Source of the DNA: Streptomyces asoensis
Lineage (GTDB): Bacteria; Actinomycetota; Actinomycetes; Streptomycetales; Streptomycetaceae
Assembly: GCF_016860545.1 (NCBI RefSeq)
Contig: NZ_BNEB01000005.1
Location: 1,984,001 to 2,048,000, forward strand
DNA length: 64,000 nt
Direction of reading: 5' to 3'
Position 1 is the stretch's first letter. Each line of letters begins with the position of its first letter. A program made the position numbers and the translations under genes. The notes under the pieces were generated by a model. That model was not told where the DNA came from and did not search any database. It saw only the letters and a program-made list of their open reading frames with translations. Below are positions 16,624 to 25,219 of the stretch, piece after piece.

Positions 16624-17574
16624 ATGCCCCGCACCACCGCACACCGCACCGCAGCACTGGCGACCGCCGCGCTGAGCCCGCTGCTGCTGGGCCTGTGGGC
16701 CGCCGCACCGGCCCAGGCGCACGGCGCGCCGACGGATCCGGTCAGCCGGGTGTACGCCTGTTCCCCCGAGGGCGGGGCCGACGCGAGGACGGCGGCCTGC
16801 CGGGCGGCGATCGCGGCGAACGGCACCTCCTTCGCCGCATGGGACAACCTGCGGGTGGCCGACGTGAACGGCCGCGACCGGCAGACCGTTCCCGACGGAC
16901 GGCTGTGCAGCGGCGGTCTGCCCGCCTACAAAGGACTCGACCTCGCCCGCGCCGACTGGCCCTCGACCCGGCTCACCCCGGGCGGGACCCTGCGCATGAC
17001 GTACGCCTCGACGATCGCGCACACCGGCACGTTCAAGCTGTATCTGACGAAACCGGGGTACGACCCGACGAAGCCGCTCACCTGGTCCGATCTCCCGGCG
17101 AGTCCGTTCGCCGAGGTCGAGGACCCGCCCCTGACGAACGGCGCCTACCGCTTCACGGCGAAGCTGCCCGCCGACCGGACGGGGCGTCAGATGCTCTACA
17201 CGATCTGGCAGAACACCAGTACGCCCGACACCTACTACTCGTGCTCGGACGTGGTGTTCCCCGCGGCGGCCGCCTCGAAGGGCGAGCCGAAGTCAGGCGC
17301 GACGACGAAGACACCGGCCGCGGCCCGGCCCACGGCGTCAACGAGTGTGGCCTCGGCGAGCACGACGCCCGCCTCGCCCTCAGCCGCTCCGTCCGCGTCG
17401 ACCGTGTCCGCCGCCGCGCCCGCCGAGGCGGCGGCCGGACCGGACAGCACCCCGGTGGCGTCCGTGTCCGGGGGCGGCTCCGGACCGTCCGCGCCCGTGC
17501 TGGCGGGCGGCGCCGCGGCGGTGCTGGTGCTCACCGGCGGCGCCGCCCTGGTCGCGCGACTGCGTCGGCGCTGA
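16624..17574 (+). CDS. membrane-anchored AA10 lytic polysaccharide monooxygenase
   Basis: 316 aa. A signal peptide ends AQA32, leaving H33 as the mature N-terminus; with H133 (TIAHTGTF) this forms the copper histidine brace of AA10 enzymes (chitin_bind_3). These oxidatively cleave chitin or cellulose outside the cell. After the catalytic domain (to about residue 218) comes a long Ala/Thr/Ser/Pro linker. It ends in a transmembrane segment (APVLAGGAAAVLVLTGGAALVA) and a basic tail RLRRR, so the enzyme is tethered to the membrane rather than freely secreted. No carbohydrate-binding module is seen. Tethered LPMOs have been tied to cell-surface glucan remodelling in Streptomyces; the substrate here is unproven. 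Confidence 0.9.
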   Translation: MPRTTAHRTAALATAALSPLLLGLWAAAPAQAHGAPTDPVSRVYACSPEGGADARTAACRAAIAANGTSFAAWDNLRVADVNGRDRQTVPDGRLCSGGLPAYKGLDLARADWPSTRLTPGGTLRMTYASTIAHTGTFKLYLTKPGYDPTKPLTWSDLPASPFAEVEDPPLTNGAYRFTAKLPADRTGRQMLYTIWQNTSTPDTYYSCSDVVFPAAAASKGEPKSGATTKTPAAARPTASTSVASASTTPASPSAAPSASTVSAAAPAEAAAGPDSTPVASVSGGGSGPSAPVLAGGAAAVLVLTGGAALVARLRRR

Positions 17575-17575
17575 A

Positions 17576-17615
17576 CCCGTCCGCGCGATGACCGGGTGAC
17601 GGTCACGCGGACGGG
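17576..17615. terminator. bidirectional terminator hairpin
   Basis: Perfect 10-bp stem, CCCGTCCGCG (17576-17585) with CGCGGACGGG (17606-17615), between the convergent LPMO and 17651-18286 genes. The loop can also pair with itself (ACC/GGT). Confidence 0.75.
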
Positions 17616-17650
17616 CCGCGCCTGTTCTTCTCACATGGTGCGACGGTGGG

Positions 17651-18286
17651 TCAGTTGACGGTGACGGCCGCGCCCGCGTCGGTCACCGGGGAGTACTTGG
17701 CGGTGAAGTAGCCGTTCGCGAAGCAGAGCGACGAGCCGGACGTCTTGGTGAACTGCTGGCTGGCGAAGTTGATGCTGTTGTCGGCGTTGTTGGCCGTGCC
17801 GGTCAGGCTGGGCGCCTGGTAGACGCAGTTGATGCTGCCGAGCAGGGTGCGCAGCACGACCGTGGTCTGGATGGTGGAACCGCTCGCCGGGGTCACGGTG
17901 ACGGTGCCGCCCGAGGACACGCTCGTGGTGTAGGGGAGGTTGTTGACCGTGACGCTGGTGACGCCGAGCACGCCGATGACGTTCGCGGTGCAACTGCCGA
18001 AGGTGTGCGCGGTGAGCGACTCGGTCGCCGTGCCGGGCGCGGTGGGGTTGTCGGTCACCGTGGCGCTGAAGCCGGACGAGGCACAGGAGACGCCGCTGGT
18101 GCCGGTCGCGCTGGAGTAGAGGGTGGCGGTCGTGCCGCTGGCGAGGGAGGCGTTGAGGACGTCGCCGACGGCCACGTCGCCGTTGGCGGTCGTCAGCACC
18201 GCGCCGGCCGCGGAGGCCGGGGTGACGGCCGTGAGCGAGAGCGCGGCGACGGTACCGGCGAGGGCGAGGAGGGAGCGAGTGCGCAT
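17651..18286 (-). CDS. small secreted cysteine-containing protein, Streptomyces-type, function unknown
   Basis: 211 aa with a clear signal peptide (MRTRSLLALAGTVAALSLTAVTPASA). The mature part is rich in Thr, Ser, Val and Gly and predicted all-beta. It has four cysteines (in VSCASS, GSCTAN, INCVYQ and LCFANG) that probably form two disulfides after export. I recognise the general pattern of a lineage-specific Streptomyces exoprotein family but no characterised function. It lies tail to tail with the LPMO gene. Its nearest good promoter is about 370 bp upstream of the start, which would give a long leader. Confidence 0.75.
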   Translation of the reverse strand: MRTRSLLALAGTVAALSLTAVTPASAAGAVLTTANGDVAVGDVLNASLASGTTATLYSSATGTSGVSCASSGFSATVTDNPTAPGTATESLTAHTFGSCTANVIGVLGVTSVTVNNLPYTTSVSSGGTVTVTPASGSTIQTTVVLRTLLGSINCVYQAPSLTGTANNADNSINFASQQFTKTSGSSLCFANGYFTAKYSPVTDAGAAVTVN

Positions 18287-18961
18287 GCGGGTGCCTCTTT
18301 CTCAAGTGGGGCTTTTCGGGGGGTTGATGTGCGGGGTGTGCCGCCGCGCCGCTGGTCGCAACAGGGAGGGGGACGCGGATCGGCGTCCGCCGCCGCCGGC
18401 CCGTGACGCCTTCTCCGTACGTGACGGACCGGCAACGGCGGCCGGCCGGTGACCGGACGTAGGCACTGGTGGGTGACTCCGGCCGGACCGGGCGGCGAGG
18501 GCGACCGGCCGGCCCGCTGGGGGGAAGCGGCCGTACCGGTGCCGGTAGGGATCGAGCCCGGGCCGAGTGGCACGGACTGGTCGAGAAGCGTCCGGGAGCG
18601 CGGCAGGGACGCCGCGCTGCGGATCCGGCGCCACGGATCCCGGCTGAGCCAGGGAGAGTTGTAGACCTGATGGACAGTCAACGTCAATACAATGAGAGCA
18701 AGTTGATGGTCCGACAGATATATGCGAAAGCCCGTCGGGACGTACGGCCCGCAGGCGGCACATAATGAACACCCTTTTTCCACATCTCCCTTGACCGGGT
18801 GGTGTAACCATCGGTAACTTCCTGGACGGCTACTGCTGCGTAACCAGAAAGCCCTTGCGGCATCCGGGAGTTGTGAGGAGGCGTACGCGGCAGCCGCTGT
18901 CCGCGCCAGGACAACGTGCCACGGAAGCCCAACCCGCACGACTCAGCGCATGGGAGCAGAC
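18287..18961. promoter_or_regulatory. 675-bp intergenic region with divergent promoters
   Basis: No supported gene. GC falls clearly at 18655-18780. Rightward promoter for the DUF6230 gene: TTGACC (18791-18796), 18-bp spacer, TAACTT (18815-18820). Leftward candidate: TTGACG (complement of 18682-18687), 18-bp spacer, TACAAC (complement of 18658-18663). A GTAAC core occurs three times near 18803-18845. Promoter boxes are read by eye. Confidence 0.5.
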
Positions 18962-19627
18962 ATGGCCTCGTCCCCGGACGTCACTTCGTCCGCCGACAAC
19001 ACCCCCGAGAACCCCGAAAGCGGTTCCGCAGAGAGACGCGGCCGGGTCCGGCTGCGCCGGGCCGCCGTCATGGCGGTGCCCGCCACCTTCGTCGCCGCGG
19101 GACTCGCGGTCCTCACCGCCCAGGGCGCCCTGGGCGTGCAGTTCGCGATCTCCGGGATGCCGTTCGTGGTCACCGCGGACCGGCTGGACGGCGAGGGCTT
19201 CGCCCAGTTCGGCGGCCTGGACAACATGATCGAGAACAGCCCCAACCAGGGCGACACCGGCGGCCAGGTCCTGGTCGTCACCTCGGTCGTGAAGAACGGC
19301 AAGATCACCAACATGTGCCAGAGCGTCGACCTCGGCGGCATCCAGCTGATCCTGCGGGCCGGCGCCGGGTCCACCCCGGTGAGCGTGAAGAACCTGGCGA
19401 TCGACTCCGACGAGATCTCGGGCGACGCCGAGTTCAACAACATCGAGATCGGCCGCGACTCCAGCACCTTCGACAAGGTCCCGATCCAGGGCCCCGCGGG
19501 TGTCTACGGCCAGCAGGCGGACACGGTCGTCATCAAGAACCTGTACCAGCACAACTACGCCGCCACCGCGGCCGTCTTCAAGCTGCCCGGCCTGAAGATG
19601 AGCTTCTCGAGCGAGGGCTGCAAGTAA
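18962..19627 (+). CDS. DUF6230 family protein
   Basis: 221 aa from ATG 18962, chosen because GGGAG lies six bases upstream; ATG 18950 is the alternative. A basic cytoplasmic head (RRGRVRLRR) precedes one membrane segment (AAVMAVPATFVAAGLAVLTA) and an external domain of about 170 residues rich in beta structure (QFAISGMPFVVTADRLDGEGF). Two cysteines (in NMCQSV and in the C-terminal EGCK) could form a disulfide. Members of this family are usually paired with a DUF6114 membrane protein, as here (TAATG overlap). The function of the pair is not known to me; some database labels such as cholesterol esterase are not supported by any catalytic motif. Confidence 0.82.
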   Translation: MASSPDVTSSADNTPENPESGSAERRGRVRLRRAAVMAVPATFVAAGLAVLTAQGALGVQFAISGMPFVVTADRLDGEGFAQFGGLDNMIENSPNQGDTGGQVLVVTSVVKNGKITNMCQSVDLGGIQLILRAGAGSTPVSVKNLAIDSDEISGDAEFNNIEIGRDSSTFDKVPIQGPAGVYGQQADTVVIKNLYQHNYAATAAVFKLPGLKMSFSSEGCK

Positions 19628-20085
19628 TGACCTTCACCCAGTGGCGGGACCGTTTCCGGGTGTGGCGGGGCCACCGGCCCTTCGCGGGCGGCGTGCTGCT
19701 CGTCCTGGGTGGCGCGGAGATCCTGGTGACCATGAAGGCACCGCTCCCGGTGATCCTTCATGTGGGCATGCAGGGACTGGCGGGATACCTCCTGCCTTCC
19801 CTGATGGTGGTCTGCGGTCTGCTGATCCTCTTCAACCCGACCCAGCGGCTGTTCTACTCGATCATCGCCATCCTGCTCTCCCTGGGCACCTGGCTCACGT
19901 CGAACATCGGCGGCTTCGTCGTCGGCCTCCTGCTGGGGGCCGTGGGCAGCAGCATCTCCTTCGGCTGGCTGCCCGACCAGGAGCCGCGCAAGAGCCGCCG
20001 GCAGGAGCGCAAGGAAGCCCGGACCGAGACGCACGCCGAGTCGGTCCGCAAGGACGGCTTCTCGGGAGCGGGCGAACCCGCCTGA
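19627..20085 (+). CDS. DUF6114 family membrane protein
   Basis: 152 aa. The ATG overlaps the preceding stop by one base (TAATG), indicating coupled translation with the DUF6230 gene. About four hydrophobic segments (FAGGVLLVLGGAEILV, GYLLPSLMVVCGLLILF, FYSIIAILLSLGTWLT, GGFVVGLLLGAVGSSISFGW) are followed by a charged cytoplasmic tail (KSRRQERKEARTETHAESVRKD). It is probably a membrane partner of the DUF6230 protein. No catalytic motif is visible. Followed by about 600 bp without a gene. Confidence 0.82.
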   Translation: MTFTQWRDRFRVWRGHRPFAGGVLLVLGGAEILVTMKAPLPVILHVGMQGLAGYLLPSLMVVCGLLILFNPTQRLFYSIIAILLSLGTWLTSNIGGFVVGLLLGAVGSSISFGWLPDQEPRKSRRQERKEARTETHAESVRKDGFSGAGEPA

Positions 20086-20463
20086 CGCGGACGCCCGCGG
20101 ACCGGACCCGCGGCCGTGGACACGGCCGTACGTCACCTCACCGGCGGGGCCGGGACGACCTGCGCACAGCGGGCCGGTCCCGGCCCCGCCGGTTTCCGCG
20201 CACCGCGCACCCGCACATACCCGCGCTCCCCCCCCCATGGCCCGGGCCCCCGCCGGACGCCCCACGAAGCGCCGCCCGGAAGCGAGGGACGCACCATCGC
20301 CCGCGGCCCGGGGGCGCGGGATGTCTCGCCGGGCGCTGTCCGGGGCGTCGCGTGCCGTCGCGTGGACCCGTACCGCCGCCGCGAGGGGCGCCGATCCCGA
20401 GATGCAGCGCACCGTGCCACCGCCGGTGGGCGTCCGGCGCGACCCGCGGGAGGGGTCCGCTGG

Positions 20464-20480
20464 ATTGACGATCAGTCAAT
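20464..20480. promoter_or_regulatory. palindromic site ATTGAC-N5-GTCAAT
   Basis: Perfect 6-bp arms around GATCA, in the AT-rich putative promoter of the sugar-binding lipoprotein gene. It shares the 10-mer GATCAGTCAA with a palindrome at 30703-30718, upstream of the osmoprotectant-binding lipoprotein gene. Confidence 0.4.
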
Positions 20481-20591
20481 TCAACTGCGGTTATGCTCCT
20501 CCGGGCCGCCGGGGCCCCCTCCAGCATCACGATGCGGCAGCGGCGCCTCGCACCAAGTGGTGGCTCACTTGACTCCCAGCGGTCACACACG

Positions 20592-20608
20592 GTTGGCTCC
20601 GAGCCAAC
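20592..20608. promoter_or_regulatory. perfect 8-bp palindrome, possible operator
   Basis: GTTGGCTC and GAGCCAAC around a single central C, 87 bp upstream of the start of the sugar-binding lipoprotein gene. Size and symmetry suit a dimeric repressor such as a LacI- or GntR-family protein; none is encoded nearby. It may also act as a short hairpin. Confidence 0.45.
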
Positions 20609-20694
20609 GAATCCCTCCAGCCGGTGCACACCCCTCGCCCCGGCGATGTTCGCCCGTCCTCCCCGCACTGCCGCACAGCGAGGTGCAGCCCCCC

Positions 20695-21711
20695 ATGAAC
20701 ACTCCCCTCCCCGCTCGATCCGCGGACGGCCCCCACGGGTCCGTCCGCCGCACCGCCCTCACGGCGGTCTGCTGTCTCCTCCTGCTGACCGGCTGCTCCG
20801 GCGCCACCGCGTCCGGCTCGGAGGGAAAGGCGGCAGACGGGCCGGGCGACCGGCTCAAGGTCGCCCTGGTCACCCACGGCGCCAAGGGCGACGACTTCTG
20901 GGAACTCGTGCGCAAGGGCGCCGAAGCCGCGGCCGCCAAGGACGGCGTCGACCTGACCTACGCCAGTGACTCCGACGCCGGCGGACAGGCAGAACTGGTC
21001 CGCGACGCGATCGCCGACCGGGTGGACGGCATAGCGGTCACCCTCGCCAAGCCGCAGGCCATGAAGAGCCCGGTGGCCCGCGCCAGGGCGGCCGGGATAC
21101 CCGTGGTGGGACTCAACTCCGGTATCGACGCCTGGCGTTCGGCGGGGCTCGTGGAGTACTTCGGCCAGGACGAGAGCGTCGCGGGCCGGGCCGTCGGCGA
21201 CAAGCTGGACGGCCTCGGCGCCAAGCACGCCCTGTGCGTGATCCACGAGCGGGGCAACATCGCCCTGGAGGCGCGCTGCGCGGGCGTGAAGAAGACGTTC
21301 ACCGGCGAGACCGAGATGCTCTACGTGGACGGAACGGACATGGACGCCGTCACCACCACCGTGGCGGCGCGGCTGCGCCAGGAACCCGACATCGACGAAG
21401 TCATCACCAACGGCGCCCAGTTCGCGCTCGCCGCGGTAAAGGCGGCGGACCAGGCGGACAGCGGCGCCAAGGTCGCCACCTTCGACCTCAACAAGGACCT
21501 GGTCACCGCCGTCCGCGAGGGCAGCGTCCAGTTCGCCGTGGACCAACAGCCCTATCTCCAGGGCTATCTGGCCGTCGACGCCCTCTGGCTCTACAAGACC
21601 AACGGCAACCTCAGCGGCGGCGGTGTGGCACCCGTGCTGACGGGTCCGGCCTTCGTCACGAAGACCAACGTCGCCGAGGTCGCCCGCTTCGCCGCAGCCG
21701 GAACCCGCTGA
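20695..21711 (+). CDS. sugar-binding lipoprotein (Peripla_BP_4), orphan
   Basis: 338 aa from ATG 20695 (GAGGTG upstream); the longer open frame is intergenic. Lipoprotein signal with lipobox LLTGC (CCLLLLTGCSG). The mature protein is a ribose/xylose-type type I periplasmic binding fold: LKVALVTHGAKGDDFWELVRKGAEAAA, DGIAVTLAKPQAM, AGIPVVGLNSG, AVDQQPYLQGYLAVDALW. Such proteins normally feed an ABC importer, but no permease or ATPase gene adjoins. The next gene, 59 bp downstream on the same strand, is the NIT-domain kinase of conservon 1. I infer that the lipoprotein may present a sugar or related ligand to that sensor, by analogy with ChvE-like partners. Confidence 0.87.
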   Translation: MNTPLPARSADGPHGSVRRTALTAVCCLLLLTGCSGATASGSEGKAADGPGDRLKVALVTHGAKGDDFWELVRKGAEAAAAKDGVDLTYASDSDAGGQAELVRDAIADRVDGIAVTLAKPQAMKSPVARARAAGIPVVGLNSGIDAWRSAGLVEYFGQDESVAGRAVGDKLDGLGAKHALCVIHERGNIALEARCAGVKKTFTGETEMLYVDGTDMDAVTTTVAARLRQEPDIDEVITNGAQFALAAVKAADQADSGAKVATFDLNKDLVTAVREGSVQFAVDQQPYLQGYLAVDALWLYKTNGNLSGGGVAPVLTGPAFVTKTNVAEVARFAAAGTR

Positions 21712-21770
21712 GCGGACCGGCTCCGCCCCGCCCAGCCCCCCTCCCCCTCGCTCATCGCCCTAGGACGACC

Positions 21771-24416
21771 ATGTCTGCACGGACAGGTGCCCGGCGCCGC
21801 CGACTCGGCTCCATACGTCTCTCCCTCATCCTGCTGGCACTGGTGCCCGGCGTCACCCTCGCCGCCATGTGGGGTGTGACGACGACCCAGATGTTCGAGG
21901 AGGGTCTCCGGCTGCGCGCGCAGACCGGACTGAGCCGCTCGACCGGAGCCATGGGCACCGAGGCGACGCTCGCCCTCCAGCAGGAACGCAGCCTGTCGGC
22001 CGTGTGGCTGGCCTCGCGGCCCGCGGGATCCCGGGCCGCGCTGGAGGCCCAGCGCCGCAAGACGGACACGGCGGTCGCCGAGCTCGTGGCCCGGTCCGAC
22101 GACATCCAGCAGGCACCGGCGCGGGTCAGGGACCGGCTGTACTCGGTCGTCGCCTCCGTGGGAAGCCTGGAGTACTACCGGGGCCAGGTGGACGACCCCA
22201 CCGACATCACCGCCGCCCAGGCACTGGACCAGTACACCTCGGTCATCGACGACCAGATCCACGCCTTCCAGGAACTGTCCCAGGTCGACGACGGCGACCT
22301 CACCTCGCAGGCCGGCCCGCTGGTCGCCCTGGAGCACGCGGCGGAGCTGGTCTCCGAGGAGGACCTCCAGCTCACCCTCGCCGGGCCCGGTGGGCGGATG
22401 GACGCCAAGACCTGGGCCGCCTTCGCCCAGCTGGTGAACACCCGGCGCTGGCTCGTGCAGGACCAGATCGTCCCCTCGCTCACCGGCACGGCGAAGGCGC
22501 AGACCGAGAAGATCCTCACCAGCTACCAGTGGCAGATCCTCCAGTCCGTCGAGGACCGGGTGCTCGCGGCCCGGTCGAGCCAGAGCCGCAACGGTGACGT
22601 GCTGCTGCCGGACGTGCAGAAGGACTGGCGCGCCGCGCTCATCGAGGTCTCCGACCAGTACGCGGGGCTGATCCGGCTCCAGACCACGGCCCTGCTCCAG
22701 CGCAGCGCGGACGAGGCACGTCACCTGCTCATCACGGCGGCCTCGCTGAGCGCCGGCGGTCTGGTGGCCCTGCTGGTGTGCGTGGGCATGTCCTGGCGGA
22801 TCACCCGCTCGCTGTCCCGGCGGCTGCACGGGCTGCGCATGGCCACGCTCAGCCTCGCGCACGAGCGGCTCCCGGACGTCGTGGCCCGGCTGGACCGGGG
22901 CGAGACCGTCGACGTGGACACGGCCGCGCCGGGGCTGGACTACGGCGGCGACGAACTCGGCCAGGTGGCCCAGGCGTTCAACACGGCGCAGCGGACGGCC
23001 GTGCACACCGCGGTCGAACTGGCGGACACCCGGCGGGGCTTCCAGAAGGTCATCCTGGGCATCGCCCGGCAGAGCCAGAACCTGGTCAATCTCCAGCTCA
23101 GCAAGCTCGACGCGCTGGAGCGGCGGCACCAGGACCCGGACGTCCTGGCCGGGCTGTACGAACTGGACTCCACGGCGAGCCAGTTGCGCCGTTACGAGGA
23201 GAACCTCGTCATCATCAGCGGCGGCCGTCCCGGACGCAGCTGGACGGAGCCGGTGGCGCTGATCGACATCCTGCGCAGTGCCGTCGGGGAGGTCGCCGAG
23301 TACCGGCGGGCCGAGGTGCACACCGAGGAGGAGGTGTACATCGCCCCGCCCGCGGTGGCGGACGTGATCCACCTGCTCGCGGAGCTCATCGACAACGCGA
23401 CGGCCTACTCGCCGGCGCCCAGCCCGGTCGGGGTACGGGCCACGCTGGTGGCCCGGGGCCTGGCGATCGAGGTCGAGGACCGGGGCCTCGGGCTGTCCGA
23501 GGAGGACTACGCCTCCTTCAACGCACAGTTGGCAGTCCCCCCGCAGTTCGACGTGGTGGCACTCGCCGACGACCTGCGGCTGGGCATGTTCGTGATCGCG
23601 CGGCTCGCGAACCGGCACGGCATCACGGTCACCCTGCGCTCCTCGCCGTACGGCGGCACGACGGCGATCGTACTGATCCCCCACGACACGGTCGTCCGCG
23701 AATCCCCGGCGGCCCCCGGCACCGGTCCGTCGGACAAGGCCGCCTCGGCCGGCCCGACGACTGCGCCGGCCCCCGGCACCGTTCCGGCGGGCACGGCCGC
23801 TCCGGCGACTCCGGTGACCGGCGCCGCCGCTCCGGCGGACACGGCCGCCTCGGCGACCCCGGCCGGCGATCCGGCGGACACGATCGCGCCTACGGCCCCC
23901 GACACGGCTCCGGTCGGCCCGGCCGACGCGACCGCCCCTGCGACCCCGACGGCCGCCGCCACCGATCACGCCGACGTGGCCACCCCGGCGGTCCCCGCGG
24001 ACCCGGCGGCGGGTACCGCGGGTGCCGTGGGGACCGCGCATGGTCACCTCGTCCGGTCCGGTGCGCCGGGCGGGAGCGGGGACGGGGGTGACCGTCCGGT
24101 AGGGGCGGCCGGCGGCCGGGCGACCGGGATGACGCCGCTGCCCCGCAGGGTGCCGCAGACCAGCCTGGCCACCGAGCTGCGCGACGACCGCGCCGCGGCC
24201 CCCGTCGACGAGGACGGTTTCCCGGACGATTTCACCGCGGAACGTGCGGCCTCTTCCCTCGCCGGTTTCCAGCGCGGCACGCTGCGAGCACACGCCGACG
24301 CCGAAGGACCGCACAACGGCTCTTCGCCCTCACCCGCCGAGGAGGCCGACGACCCGGCGGTCACCGCCGCAGGCCCCTCCTCCCCGACCCCGACACCCCC
24401 CGCCGACCGCTCATGA
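21771..24416 (+). CDS. cvnA: conservon 1 sensor kinase-like protein, NIT and HATPase domains
   Basis: 881 aa. TM1 at about 16-36, an extracytoplasmic nitrate/nitrite-sensing-type helical domain (about 40-318), TM2 at about 320-342, HAMP-like linker, dimerisation helices and a histidine-kinase ATPase domain with N-box LLAELIDNATAYSP and DRGLGLS. From about residue 645 a long Ala/Pro/Thr tail follows. Conservon kinases usually carry LDH before the RR-x-x-x-N/L helix; here the segment reads ELDSTASQLRRYEEN, so that His is Ser. Conservons form membrane complexes resembling eukaryotic G-protein systems. The three genes below follow directly and complete the set. Confidence 0.9.
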   Translation: MSARTGARRRRLGSIRLSLILLALVPGVTLAAMWGVTTTQMFEEGLRLRAQTGLSRSTGAMGTEATLALQQERSLSAVWLASRPAGSRAALEAQRRKTDTAVAELVARSDDIQQAPARVRDRLYSVVASVGSLEYYRGQVDDPTDITAAQALDQYTSVIDDQIHAFQELSQVDDGDLTSQAGPLVALEHAAELVSEEDLQLTLAGPGGRMDAKTWAAFAQLVNTRRWLVQDQIVPSLTGTAKAQTEKILTSYQWQILQSVEDRVLAARSSQSRNGDVLLPDVQKDWRAALIEVSDQYAGLIRLQTTALLQRSADEARHLLITAASLSAGGLVALLVCVGMSWRITRSLSRRLHGLRMATLSLAHERLPDVVARLDRGETVDVDTAAPGLDYGGDELGQVAQAFNTAQRTAVHTAVELADTRRGFQKVILGIARQSQNLVNLQLSKLDALERRHQDPDVLAGLYELDSTASQLRRYEENLVIISGGRPGRSWTEPVALIDILRSAVGEVAEYRRAEVHTEEEVYIAPPAVADVIHLLAELIDNATAYSPAPSPVGVRATLVARGLAIEVEDRGLGLSEEDYASFNAQLAVPPQFDVVALADDLRLGMFVIARLANRHGITVTLRSSPYGGTTAIVLIPHDTVVRESPAAPGTGPSDKAASAGPTTAPAPGTVPAGTAAPATPVTGAAAPADTAASATPAGDPADTIAPTAPDTAPVGPADATAPATPTAAATDHADVATPAVPADPAAGTAGAVGTAHGHLVRSGAPGGSGDGGDRPVGAAGGRATGMTPLPRRVPQTSLATELRDDRAAAPVDEDGFPDDFTAERAASSLAGFQRGTLRAHADAEGPHNGSSPSPAEEADDPAVTAAGPSSPTPTPPADRS

Positions 24417-24426
24417 AGGACTCGCG

Positions 24427-24861
24427 ATGACACGCTCCATCCCTGGCACCAACCCCCAGCTCGACCAGCTGCTCACCGGTCTCGTGGACCGGGTCGCCGA
24501 CGTGAACCAGGCCGTCGTGCTCTCCGAGGACGGCCTGGTGGTGAGCAAGTCGACCGGTTTCCTGCGAGAGGACGCCGAACGGCTGGCGGCGACCGCGTCG
24601 GGGCTGATGAGCCTCAGCCGGGGCGTCAGCATGGACTTCCGCGGCGGACCGGTGCGCCAGGCGCTGATCGAGATGGCCCACAGCTACCTCATCCTCACCT
24701 CGGCGGGCCCCGGCGCCCACCTCGTCGTGCTCGCGGGGAAGAACGCGGACGTCGGCGTGGTGGCGTACCAGATGAACATGCTGGTCAAGAAGATCGGTGA
24801 GCACCTCAGCGCGGCACCGCGGGCCCATGTCGGTCCCGCAGTGCGCACCAACGGCGGGTGA
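24427..24861 (+). CDS. cvnB: conservon 1 roadblock/LC7 protein
   Basis: 144 aa, starting 10 bp after cvnA. Roadblock/LC7 fold: LDQLLTGLVDRVADVNQAVVLSEDGLVVSKS, then LAATASGLMSLSRGVSMDF and HLVVLAGKNADVGVVAYQMNMLVKKIGEHL. In conservons and in MglB-type systems these proteins bind and regulate the small GTPase. A cytoplasmic partner of the 25206-25820 GTPase and the NIT kinase is the expected role. Assignment as CvnB rests on gene order and fold. Confidence 0.93.
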   Translation: MTRSIPGTNPQLDQLLTGLVDRVADVNQAVVLSEDGLVVSKSTGFLREDAERLAATASGLMSLSRGVSMDFRGGPVRQALIEMAHSYLILTSAGPGAHLVVLAGKNADVGVVAYQMNMLVKKIGEHLSAAPRAHVGPAVRTNGG

Positions 24862-24862
24862 G

Positions 24863-25219
24863 GTGAGCGGAGGCGACGAAGCGGGCCGGCTCGTGCGGCC
24901 GTTCACCCTCACCGGTGGCCGGACCCGGCCCAGCCGTGCCGACTTCACGCTCATCACGACGGTGACCGCGGTCGACCCGCCACCGGAGCGGGCGGTCCGG
25001 CCGCAGCCGGAGCACGGCCGGATCCTGCGGCTGTGCGCCCGGCCGCTGGCCGTGGCGGAGGTCGCGGCCCATCTCGACCTGCCGGTCAGCGTGGTCGTCA
25101 TCATGCTCTGCGATCTGCTGGAGGCGGGTCTGATCACGGCCCGGCCGCCCCGGCCCGTCACCGGCACCCCGGATCTCGATCTGCTGGAGAAAGTGAGGGA
25201 CGGCCTTGGCCGGATCTGA
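24863..25219 (+). CDS. cvnC: conservon 1 DUF742 protein
   Basis: 118 aa if translation begins at GTG 24863, one base after the cvnB stop. In-frame starts at 24827 and 24797 overlap cvnB, and the ribosome sites do not decide between them. DUF742 pattern: RLVRPFTLTGGRTRPSR, TLITTV, HGRILRLCARPLAVAEVAAHLDLPVSVVVIMLCDLLEAGLI, which looks like a winged helix-turn-helix. These proteins are invariant in conservons and thought to be part of the kinase-GTPase complex. The gene end overlaps the GTPase gene. Confidence 0.9.
   Translation: MSGGDEAGRLVRPFTLTGGRTRPSRADFTLITTVTAVDPPPERAVRPQPEHGRILRLCARPLAVAEVAAHLDLPVSVVVIMLCDLLEAGLITARPPRPVTGTPDLDLLEKVRDGLGRI

Larger units (their letters stand above)
20086..20694. 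promoter_or_regulatory. 609-bp intergenic region with two palindromes upstream of the sugar-binding lipoprotein
   Basis: No supported gene. Two strong symmetric sites lie in the 240 bp before the lipoprotein start: ATTGAC-N5-GTCAAT (20464-20480) and GTTGGCTC-C-GAGCCAAC (20592-20608). GC drops around 20460-20500 (with TTATGCT at about 20491), consistent with a promoter. Confidence 0.5.

Noticed and set aside
18469..18765. 98-codon frame in the DUF6230 upstream region
   Set aside because: No ribosome site, odd composition, and it overlaps probable promoters.
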